This document shows positions 20,760 to 32,700 of a DNA stretch of 64,000 nt, piece by piece. Below the pieces are notes generated by a model. The model was not told the DNA's origin. It did not search any database and was given only the letters and a program-made list of their open reading frames with translations. Made by a program: the position numbers and the translations under genes. The stretch's first letter is position 1. Every line of letters starts with the position of its first letter. The stretch spans positions 682,001-746,000 of the forward strand of contig NW_020825356.1 of the NCBI RefSeq assembly GCF_003286085.1, read 5' to 3'. The DNA comes from Drosophila persimilis (taxonomy: Eukaryota > Arthropoda > Insecta > Diptera > Drosophilidae).

Positions 20760-22559
20760 CTTACAGTTTTTCCACATTTGTTCTGTTTAACGGTTTTTCC
20801 CACAATTTACGCTTTTCCGCCTTTCACTCTTGCATCCCAAATGTGTGTCTGCTTTAATCACAAGGCCGACTGGTTGCCTTCACCTATTGACATTTGGCCC
20901 ACAACACACAGGCCACCCCACCCTCACCCTCCTGACTGTCAGCCTGCTCTGGCCCCACCCCCAGTCCAGGCCCACACACCCTCGCCGTGGCCTTCGTGCG
21001 TAAATGACCTTCAAAAGGCACCAACACCATCACCACCGCCAGCGCCAGCAACACCAACAAGAAGGACACGTGTCTGCACTTCACAACACAGGAAAAAACA
21101 ACAGGAAACACAACGCAAAACAATAGAACAAAAATGGTTCGAATATCCTTTTTAACCGTTTCGACCGATTCAATTTACCTGATACGGTTCAAAAACAAAA
21201 AACAACTGTAACGAAATGGGCTCTTGCTTTTGAAGGGTTTTGTTCGCTTTTTTATGGAATTGAAATTTGGGTTTCCTTTTTCTGGAGAGAGCTGCCACAG
21301 GACGGCAGCAGGGTCTACGGGAAGGAGGAGGACGCGTTAGAGGTGACGACGATGCTCGGAGCAAAACATTTCCGCGACGCGTTTGCGGCGCAACTGAACT
21401 TGATTCTGGCGCGTCGGGCCATGTTAAACTTGGACTTGGCCAAAAAAAAAAAAAATAAAATAAGAGAAAAAGAGAAAAATACAAATTGAAAAGCAGCCGC
21501 CGCCGACGACGACGACGGCGACAGCAGCAGCAGCGGCGGCTAAGAAACAAATTTACAAAAACAAGATCCGCCGCAGCAGCAACAGCAACGGCAACGGCGG
21601 GGGAAGCAGCAGGCAGACGGACTAGAAGCTTGACGCCGCCGCCACCGAAAGCCGACGGAAGCTGCTGCACTGGGAACATGCCATGGGCGTAGCCAGAAGG
21701 ATATGCAAAAATATCCAAATATTCTTTCGCACCCTCATAACGCTACCTCTGTCTCTCTCTCTCTCTGTGGAGTGGTTCTCCTCTTGGATGCCCTTGGGCT
21801 ACGCCCCTGGACACGCACGCCCGCAGGCACAAGGTGCAAAATCGAAGATGAAGCGCAGCGTCCAAAAGCGGCCCAAACAAAGCCAAAGAATTGCAAAGCC
21901 AATCGAAAGCTTCCACTCAACCCGTTGCTTCAGGAAAGCTCAAGACTCAATATGGATTTCACGGTCAATCGAAAGCTTATGATCCAAGCTTTTGTCACAT
22001 GCGGTTAAAGTCACGGCTAAAACGTAACCGTTTCGATAACCGTTTGGCGCGCAAATAGAGCTTATTTTCATTTTGAATCTCTTGACCACTTGGATATACC
22101 TCTAAGAGCTTACAGAATGAAACGCTTCAAAAAGTATACCAAATTGCAGGATTCTGTTTACAGTCTCTACCAGATCCAATATGACACCATTATTTCTTTC
22201 GCTTTGTAATTATTCACAAAAAAGGGTGTGTGAGAGAGAGACAGAAAGTGAGTAAGCGGCGTGGCCACGCTGCGTAGCCACTGCAAATTGATTTGTTCCT
22301 TCTGGCTATAATAATAATCAGATTTGATCCAGCAATCTGGTAGATATAGTCATTCTGTTCAATTCCCTACAAATTGGCCACTGAATCGGAAGTAAGGCAC
22401 TCTTGTATCCTTAATTATTTCAAATCCTCAGTGAAATGTTGGAAATGCACCAAAAAAAAACCGCCTCTCATATGTACAGCAATCGATCAGCTAGGATATT
22501 ATCCCTCCATCGATTAAGAACCACAAAATGTTGGGGGTTTGGGGGGCGCATAATATATA
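20760..22559. other. Intergenic, triplet-repeat-rich, no gene supported
   Basis: The block 21280-21690 has CGACGA, CAGCAG and GCAACG triplet runs and a poly(A) stretch at about 21442, resembling a Drosophila 5' UTR or lncRNA exon. The frames on either strand are artefacts of triplet repeats. Confidence 0.4.
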
Positions 22560-23778
22560 GAAATTGTATGCATTTATTGAGTACACAATAGAGTGTGGTG
22601 TGGAGACAGCTGGGAATAAAGAAAATACACGGACTCTAGATCATGGAAAAGTTTCAGTTTATGAACCGTTTCGTGCTGATATTTACAGAAATCAAAGGCC
22701 TTTTTTCACATTGGGGCACATTGTAAAATTGTATAAATTTATTTAATATACATAGTGTATAAATGTGTGTGTGTTTTGTTTTGCTGTGAGGGCGTTCTAG
22801 AAAAAAGCAAATGCATACGGCGGATAGTATGCTATTGCGGGGGATTATGTCTTAGAGGCTATGCAAAAAAAAATAAAATAATGTATATATATCTACATAT
22901 ATATATGTACATATATAGTTGTATCCAATGTCTTAAGAATAGTGTTTACCCAATTAAGCAAAAAAATAGGAGAGCCAACAAAAATTCTAAAGTTATCGCG
23001 TATAGATACAGGTTTGCTTTTTTTTTTTGTTACGAATTACAAACCAAAATTTAGGCTTAGACTTGGTTCGGTTTCAGTTCTGTTGTTGTTTTGCCTTGGG
23101 AGTTCTCATCGATTGCCCTCTACTTGTTCTTATAAATGTTGCTAAATGTTAGACCATTTCTATACAGAGACTCTTAAACTAAGGACTATAGACTATAAGC
23201 TATTGATTGGTGTTAGTTCTCTTTTATTGTTACTGTTGCTGTTTCCATTGCTGCTTGTTGGATAATTTGGTTTATTGTGGCGGCCAGATAGATGATGAAT
23301 TGAACAAAAGGACTTTGTTAGCGGATAAGCAAATGAACGATTGAGAGACTGGTCATCTGTCTGGAGATGCACTGACTGTACCACACAAGATGCCATATCT
23401 CCTGCTCTCTCTCGTATAACAGATATCCGTAACTAAATGAACACTTTACAATAATGTTAACATAAAATTTTGGTAAATCTCTACTCGATTTCATTGCTTG
23501 CTTATCGTCGGCTTGGTTGCTTCCTTGCTTTAGTTGCTGCTTGATTTGATTTATTGATTGATTGATTGGCTGCTAGTTTTGTTGCTTGGTGTGGATTTTG
23601 TTGGTTTCGTTTTTGTTTTGGTTGCCTTTGGCGCCTCTCTCAGTCTTCGTGGCAGTGTGCTGGTCCCCCAACATGGCCAACAAGCCCCCACACAACATGT
23701 TGGCGAATGGTGTATGTGTCTGTATAAGTGGTGTGTGGTGTGTGGTGTGGTGCGGTGCCGTTTGGTGTCGTGTAGAAT
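22560..23778 (-). other. fzr: Probable fzr 3' UTR
   Basis: This follows the fzr stop codon on the minus strand. Candidate AATAAA signals (TTTATT on plus) occur at about 23269, 22738 and 22573, so the UTR may be 0.5-1.2 kb long. No other gene is visible. Confidence 0.4.
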
Positions 23779-26700
23779 CTATCTGATGTTTGCAAACAAG
23801 TTAAGGACAGACTTGTTCTCCTTCTGGCTGCGCGCCTTGCTGAACACGTTCCAGAAGCGCAGCGTTTCATCGCCGGCGCCCGTGACAATGGCTTCGCCAT
23901 CGGGACTGAGCGCCAGATAGAGCACACGGTACGAATGACCAGTCAATTTGGCCACCTGCGTCAGCGATGGGTACTTCCACACCAGTATCTGGTTCTGGGA
24001 GTAGCCGTGCGTGGAGACCAGCTCCGAGGAGTGCTTGGACCAGGCCAGATTGCACACCTGCGACCCAGTGTCCACGCACTGCATGGGCTGGCCGGTCAGC
24101 GTGTTCCAGAATCGAATGCAACGATCTGCCGTCCCGCCGCCGCTGGCCAGCAGTCCGTGATGGTGCGGCGACCAGGCAATGGCCTTCACAGCGGCCATGT
24201 GCTCCGTGTACGATTGCACAGGACTCACCGAGTGCTGGTTCCACACATACAGGCGATTGTCGTTGCCGCCGCTGGCCAGGTACTGGTTATCGGGTGACCA
24301 CTTGAGGCCGCACACCTCCTGACGGTGGCCGGCCAGGCGGCGTTCGGACTGGAGTTGTGGTGTGCGCGTGTCGCGCTGGATGATCCAACGGTCGCGCGAT
24401 CCACTTGACAGGATGTCACTGTTCCAGGCCAAAGCGCCCACGCGGGCCGAATGGCCATTGAGTTTGTTGATCTGCTTATTGGCGGCCACGTCCCAAACGG
24501 TCACATAGCCATGATGGGTGCCCACGGCGACTGTATTACCCCGCTCGTTCCACGACACCGAGGTCACGGTGTTTGAATCCGGACTGAGATCACACAGGCG
24601 TGTCACCTAACGAATGAAAAATAAGAACATTAGTGGGGATTCCTCTTGGAGGTTGGTTTTAAGGACTCACCTGACTGGTGCAGGCACTCCAGAGATAGAC
24701 ACAGCTACCCAGACCCACGGCAAGGACATTCTGCGAGGACCAATCGACCAGATTCAAATAGAAATCATCCTGCAGCTCCGGTGCGTCCAGCACCTTGAAT
24801 GGAATGCGAGAGATCTTGCGTGTGGCCTTCCGGGGCGAACGCAGTAGCTTCTGGCTCTTGGCGCTCACCGGCGACAACGAGTATGGGCATTCGCCATTGT
24901 AATCCTGCAAAACAAGAGAAGAGAAAACCGAAAGAGTGTGAGCAAGATGGCTATTACGGTGTTTTAGTTTCTAAGCGGTGGTCTTTCTTTCATCAGCGAG
25001 CTGTCGTTCCAGTTGCAGTCGCCCGATAAATTACCAAAGCAAATTTATACCAATTTCGTATCTATGGGCATTGGAAAAAAGGTAGTCGCTGGTTTTGTTT
25101 GCCTCGAGCGTACTTGGGGCGGCAATTAACGCCTCGGTGCTAAAAGCAATGACCGCGACTGTCCCCTTCTCCCCCACACCCAGCACTGCTTCGCAGAGCG
25201 GAGCTCCCACAAGCAACGGAAACTATTACTAACTGGCATTTCAATTTACATTTGGCACGCATTCCAATTTCGGGCCCCTTCCCTTCCTTCCACTTGGCTG
25301 CCACACTTCGGGGAGCACTCTTTACAATTTAATTTTAATTCATTTATTTTTGTGTGTTTGTATAGAAAATGCGAGCAGAATGTGTGTTAAGCGTATGCGT
25401 ATGGGTACCCTAGGCCTACCCCTAGGCCCTTTTTCCCCACCTACCCATCCACCTTCCCAATCCAGTAGCAGCAGCAGCAGCAGCAGAAGACGCGCGACCA
25501 CTTACGCAATGTTCGCATTTAAAATGCGTAAAATGCGTAAACTACGGGGCGGCGGTGGGAAAGACAACACGCAATGTAAGGCAAAATTGTACGTGCCTAC
25601 GAGTGCAATGCAAAGCAAAAGAAGAAGATGAAAGAAGAGCTTGGCTTAACTGTAAATCGAATGCAATCTCCATGCATGTACTCCTAAAGAAAGAGCGAGA
25701 GATGAGTAGTAACAGCCACGGGAGTGGGGGGAGGCGCAAATCAGTGGAAACGGTACTGAGAGTACGAGAGTAAAGAGCGGCTCTGCGGCTCTTGAGTGGA
25801 AGTAGGGAGCTAAATGGTACCGTTGGTGCTATGATGAATGAGTGAAAGAGAGAGCACTACGAGCTGCTGGAACGAGGCTTCTTGAGTGGAAGTGGGAGGA
25901 AAAGGAGTGTTGTGAGTGGCAGTAGGGAACTAAATGGAACCGTTAGTGCTACGATTAATGAGTGGAAGAGAGAGCACTACGAGCTGCTGGAACGAGGCTT
26001 CTTGAGTCGAAGTGGAAGGAAAAGGAATGTTGCGAGTGGCAGTAGGGAACTAAATGGCACCGTTAATGGTTCTTGGCATGCTTTTTGAGTGGAAGTGAGA
26101 GAGGTACAATTAGCTCAGTGGCTAGTGAGTTAATATTTAGTGCAACCGCATGGCGTGCGGTCCATGAGTGCTTTCGAGTGAAAGGTAGTCCATTGCAGAG
26201 AAGTTATGGAGCACGGAGATCATTATTTCAATGTTTTTTTCTTTTTTTCCCCGCACATTTGCTTCGCTTGGTGTCAAAAACAGATACAACCCACACGCCA
26301 GCAGAAAACTAGTTACATTTTGTTCACCTTTTCTATAGAACTCCATATCGCTTACATCATCCACCTTTCCATTCCATTCCTGTCCATTCATCCATCATCG
26401 GTATCTGAATTATTTCGAATAGCATTTGTCATTGTGTGTTTGGGTATTTGGTCAGGTTCCACGCGTTTCACGATTCCGTTCTCCGATAAAAAGAGAGCAA
26501 ACATCCCGACAAACACAAGTATCCCACACTCCACCCCACCCCATTTCATTCTCCATCCAAAAAAAGTCGGGTTTCGCCCCTCCAAAAGATAAGGCAACAA
26601 AAAAAGAAGGAAAACACGAGAAAGCTTTGACCTGTTGGGCTGAAGAGGTAACCCCTCCTCATGCCAAATGCCCCATACCATCTAGACAGACGTCATACCA

Positions 26701-29700
26701 AGACTCTTAATTCGTTTAACAAATTAAAATTTAATTCAATTAACATGCGATAGGGAGAAGGCAGGGGAAAAGAGACCCACAGATGAGACAAACAGACTCT
26801 TAATTACATTTTTGTTTTCAGATAGACTTTGTGCGTGTGTGTAGAGACCTTTAATGGTCTCACTTTACACTTAAAAAAACCACAAAAATACACGCCAAAA
26901 AAATCCAATAAACATTAATGGAAAGGAATGCTTTTAGACACCCTTTCGAGTCATTAGATGGCTCTTCCAAAAATTTTAGAAAAATAAATCTTAATTGGCG
27001 AGACTTCCTCTGAAAGAAATTTCACATGTCAGGGATATATTCCATATCCATATAGCATTATCAAAGATCGTTCCATGATATACTCAACATATTTTCCTTT
27101 ACCTTAATCCCTTTTATTATCGAAAATATATGTATGTTACCTTATAACCCACAATGCCCATATGTTCCTGAAGGGTATATTTAATGGCTCTCTTTTCGGG
27201 CCTTTGTGCTTCCAAACCATTTTTCTGTGGAATGTTACACACCGAAAAGCAGTTAAAATAGCCCCATCGTCCCATAAAGCGTACAAGCAACTGCCATTAA
27301 ATTTAAATGTTTTTCGATGCCACCGAAAAAAGCGAAGAGACGGGGGGACTGGACTGGACTGGACTGGAGTGGACTGTTGGTAAGCCTATTAGAAATTCAA
27401 TTGTTAAAACGCGTGAAGCTCAAGTACAGGCGGAGGGGCAGTGGAGAACGGGGCATACACTGGCGATGTTTATCTGTAGTAGTAGCGACCTCTCTGACAA
27501 ATGGCAAAAGGAAATCCAAAAGCTTGTAACTGATTCAAATCTTTTGCAAAACGCAAACACACAGTTTTGGATGCCCTTTCTACACACACACACACACAAA
27601 TACCATATGTATCTCATGAAAAGTGAAAGCTTTGCCTTTCCGCTCCTCCCGGAATCAAGCAACAAATCAATCTGTCCCAGAGAGAGAGAGAGGGAGAGAG
27701 AGCATGAAGCACTAATCGGCAACAGTCTGTCGATAGTTTTTAAAAATCGATAAACAAGAATATCTACCACTTCGGCCCTTAAAAATCTAATAGAAATTAC
27801 CCTCTGGCCCTCACGCATTTTGCGTCTCCTTTTTGTAGGCCTTCTTTCGTGTTAGTAATGCTTTTTCGGCAGTTGATTTGTTCTCTCTTTCTCTCTCTCT
27901 CTGATAGCTAACAGCGGTGGGTACTGTACTTTACATTGCACTCAAGCACAGGCCTCATTCATTCATTCATTCGAACAAAAAATTCAAATTTTTTAGCTTG
28001 CCGGCCGGCATTTCTTTTTTTTGTACCTCTACTCAAACGCTACTGCCTCTTTTTTTTTTTTGTTATACCCCTCTTTTATTTGTATTCTGGTTTTGAGGCA
28101 CAGAATGTATTTCCTTTTTGTTGATGTTGGGGCCGCTACTTATGGGAAATTTGCATAGAGAATCATTCTTTTATGGATCAGGGTTATGCAGAATACAAAA
28201 TCTCAAACTTTAAATATTCGATTAAAACGTATCTAGAAGATTCTTTAACCAAAAAGCACCACCCATACCGATTAGCCTACCGATCTGTCAAGGGTATCAA
28301 ACGTGGCGTTGGAAGAATATCTGACAGCCATCCTCTCTCTCTCTGGGTCTGGGTCTGTGGGCGGCGCTTGGGGCACAGGCTTATAAATTAAACAAATAAA
28401 CAACCAACCAGCGAAGATCCGAGAACAGTACGAGAAAAGGGGAGACTGGGGAGCTGGTAGAGAAGCCCAAGCTTCTCCGTGAATCCACAGCCAGATAGAC
28501 AGACAGTGAGGTGGAGGAGACAGTGAGAGAGAGGGAGAGCTATGTTAATGGTAATTTGAACCTGTCGCGAGCTCGGACCAACTTAATCACTGCGAAGGCA
28601 CCGCCAGAGGTAGAGCCACCATCAGCAGCAGGAGCAAGCACCACCACGAAAATAGTCATCGTTAATGCGATGTTAATGCAAATGTCTGCTGCATAAATTA
28701 ATAATTATAATAAAAAAAAAGATTCAACAAACAATAAAAACGACCAGATTTTTGTTGGTTGGTTTTTTTTTCTTTTTTTTTTTTTTGGGCCCATGTGGAG
28801 AGTGGTTTTTTCTATAATTCTCTTAATGGCTATTCGAAATGGTCGGACACGACACATAAAGAATGGGGGGAATGAACAGGTGCACGAAATAATCGGGCGA
28901 GGGGTGTGGTGGTTTGTGATGGTTTTTATTTTTAATTTTTTATTTTAGTACAAGCTAAAAATTCTTGTTGAATCGTGCAGAACCGTGAGTGAAGATTCAA
29001 AAGAAATAAGCGAAAGAATTATTAGAGAAGCAGAGACCAGGATGCGTTTGGATTCGGCCACCAAAAACATAAATCCACATTAGAGGTCACGCGCCATGCT
29101 GCAGCGCCCCTCGGTCGGGGCATTCATTCAATAGAACATCAAAAAGTGAAAAAAAAAACAAAATTAAATATCACGCGTCTTGCAGCAGGGCTTCTCGGCT
29201 TGGCTTCTTTTATCAACGGGATCATACATTATCGGATTGATATCATAATTTAACATGATAGATCATAGGCCATCTATCATCATCTATTAGATGCCTATAA
29301 TGAATGTATTCCATCCGAGAACACGCCCTCAAAGTGCCCAGAGAATAGCAATATTCAGCATTCTTAATGAATCCCCAAAAGCCCAAAGCAATTGAGGGAT
29401 TGCCAATCCGCCAGAGGTCCAATCAAAACAATAGCAAATGTCCAAAAAAGTGTTGAGACCATTTATTTTTCGTGGCCAACTACTGTTGTGGGGTACAACG
29501 CCTCGGTGGGCGATACGTGTGGCAGAGAAACGATGGTGCTGGCTGGCAGTGTGCCCCAAAGCGACCAAACCGACCAAAGCTACAGACAGACGAACAACCG
29601 CCCATTATTTATGACAATAACTTTGCGACCGCACATAATTGAATTACATATTATTTGTTATGACTCTTATGAGAGGAAGGAAGGCACCCGAAGCCCCCGC

Positions 29701-32700
29701 ATGGTCTTGAGCACGGGCTGACTGGGGTGTGGCCCACAAAGATAGATATATAGATATAGTCGCGTTAATTGTGGGGGCGTGATGTAGATGAATGGCCAAA
29801 GATTTCAATGGCTGAATGGAGTGAGTGATTGTGGCCCAAAAGCCATCGGAATCATTCGACAGTTGCCAAACATTTGACCAAAAACCAAAGCAACGGAAAC
29901 CTCTCTATTTGTTAGACCCCCACTCTTCACGCTTCTCCTACTCCTTCTTATATTCCATTTGGCATCCATTGGGGTTAAACGAGTACACAGCCGCCGTCGC
30001 CACACAGATCTCCACAGCTATTGACTCAAGTGTCGTTTTAGACCACTGAAGTAGTAGTTGGAGTAGATGCTGGCTGGCATGCCATCGGCATCGGCATCGG
30101 CATCGGCATGGTCCGGTTCGATTCGATTCGGTGTGCAGTCCACACTGCTACATGGGGTGTACCCTTCCCTTTTGGCCACCAGATATTATGGAGTGCCAGC
30201 GAAGAAGAAACTAGCCGATGGGCACTGCTGCATGACATATTTTTGGACAGCTTTTGTTCCTCATCTGCATTCCAACGAATTCTAGTCTCAGTTTTCTTTA
30301 AGAAATCGTGGGCATGGATTCGAAAATATTATCTATAATCATCGATTGGGGGAATAGTCTCCAAGTCCAAGTCTTTCCATATTCCTATCGCTTATGGGAA
30401 ATTTGTACAGCGCATCAATGTGTCTGATATTTGTCCTCTGAAATCCTTCAAAGGGCAGATTTCTTAGAAATCCTTAGACATCTATCTATGAGCATTATTC
30501 GAACTATATTCTGTGGATCTTTAGATCGTGATCTACTCACCCCTCAGGGTCAGGGACAGAGACATAGAGTGAGAGTGAGAGTATTTCAAAGTGTGTTTTC
30601 TTATGTGTTCCACGCTTTTGTCTTTCATTTAATTTCTCACTTGTTTGTTTCCCATTCAGCGGGGAATGCTCTTTTTGTTGTGGGCTTTTGGTGGCGGTTG
30701 CTTCTGCTGTCATCCGGCAACGTGTCAGCTGTCAAAAATTAGTCAAAGCAAAAGTCGCTGAGAGAGAGAGAGAGAGAGAAGGGAGGCAGGGCAAGACCGA
30801 GAGGCAGCCTAAGCAAATGGTCAGCGCAATTGAAGAAACATAAATCTGTTAAGCGGGCAAATATTTCAGGATTTCAGTCAAAATAATTACGAATGATGAT
30901 GACCCGAATCTACAAGACAAGTGGCAACAGTTTTTTTTTTCGTTTTCGTTTTTGACCCTTGAACACTTGAACAATCAGTCCATAGATGGGAACCAACTGT
31001 GAACAATGGAAACGGCTGTGGCAATAGCACACATCAGAAATAGATAGAAAGATAGATAGATAGATAGATCTATCTGTCTGTGTGTCTGTCCGTAAAGATA
31101 CGAAAGAGAGCAGCAGCATCACGCACATTGAAATCAAAGTGTGTTAACCTCGAGGTTTCAGTTTTGGTTGAACAACTTTTCCCTCGGACTCTGGTCTTGA
31201 CTTAGGCCTAGGCCTAGGCCAAAAGCAAAACAATTTTCAGCCAAAAACCGGTTACCGGTCTCTGCAGTCCATCTATCCCCATGGATATGGGAATCCGTGA
31301 TCAATAGAAGCGAAATGAGAGACGGATAGACGAAGACCTGCTGTCCAAGGCTTTTCCAGCAATGCAATAGCAACTTTCCACAAGAAAAGCATTGGCAGAA
31401 ATTAAGGGAAGATAAGTAGAGGATGATCCAAAGGAATAAGAGCTAAAACACGAGACAGGACTTGAATTCGGGAGGGAATCACATAAGACCTGAAAGGAAA
31501 ATAGCAAAAGCAGTAGAGAGCGGGATCCCTACGAAAGAGAGCTGACCGAGGGGCACTGCCGCATGACATCTAAACTGTACAGAGAGAAAGCTCTCGCCAG
31601 AACTTTCAGACATGATTCTACAGATAGAAAGAAAGACTTGGAGGCAGCGTTGCCGGGCCAAGCTTTGCCTTCGGTTCATTCAACTTTTGCGTCTGGGAAA
31701 AATTAGAGCCGACCACCGGGCCACCGGTCAATCCAATTAGCACCGACTGCAAATTCAATTAAATGCATTCTGCGATCGCCACAGATACACAGTGTACACC
31801 GCCGCCAATCAAGAGACACGACAGAGCGCTCTCTGCCGAGCTGCTTCACAAAGAGTTCGGGGTTCAAGTTCAGTTCACTGGGTTCACTGGGTGCACTGGG
31901 GGACCATGGGAAATGCGGAGAGGGGGAATGGGGGGGGGATATGCGGAGACTCACCTGCTTTGTGGGGGATTGATATTTGAAGAGGCTCCGCTTTGCTGCT
32001 GGCGTATAGGCATTCTCGTTGCGCTCCTCACCGGCGGTCTTCACATCATCGATGGCCGTGCCCAGGAGCTCGTTCTTCAAGAGACACGAATAGGCCAGAC
32101 TATCGCGTGCCGTCTCCCCACAGTCCCGCTGCTTCTTGCTCGTCTGTGGTGAGTTATCATTCGACTTGTTGATCGACGCAAAGTTTGTCTGCCAATTGTT
32201 GTTGGCCCTGCAGCACACGAGAGGAAAGAACGAATTAAATTAAAATGTTAATTGGAAAAAGAATTAATTGTATTCGTATGGTGATACGGACGCGGCTCCG
32301 GCTATACAGTGGCAAAAGAACAGGGCAACACTAGACAAACATTTCTCTATTTTTAGTATAGCTATATCTTTCGTTCTGCAATGTTCTCTAATCTCCTATA
32401 GTTCGAGTGTAGACGTTGAAGCGCTGTACAAATTTCCCATGAACGAATTGTCCATTCATCCATTCGGATGACTGCAGATGATACTCGTATTGATTCGTGG
32501 TAGATCACATTCCTTACGATTTTTACGATCAGAGGCCGGCCAGGAGTTGTTAGTTATTTTAAAGACTTTAACGACTGTTTTATCTATCTATCCATTTATC
32601 TACATATATATCCATTCATCTATCTATCCCCTTATCTATCCATCCCTTTATCTATCTATCCATCTATCATATCATATAGATCATATCATGCTACGATTGA

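Larger units (their letters stand above)
24905..31954 (-). other. fzr: 7.05-kb intron of fzr
   Basis: No nested gene was supported. It contains a 120-bp tandem repeat (25801-26075), GGACT pentamer repeats at about 27350-27370, (GA)n tracts at 27680-27702 and 30760-30779, GATA microsatellites near 31045-31070, and short Helitron-like ends such as AAGGGTATCAAACG at 28291. The phrase CTTATGGGAAATTTG occurs at about 28139 and again at about 30391, so at least one dispersed repeat is present twice. Confidence 0.6.

Noticed and set aside
21170-21718. 182-codon minus-strand frame rich in Arg, Cys and Phe
   Set aside because: Generated by CGA/CAG triplet repeats and poly(A); no family features.
25882-26088. 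Repeated open frame (RKRSVVSGSRELNGTV...)
   Set aside because: Product of the 120-bp tandem repeat, whose period is a multiple of three; inside an intron.
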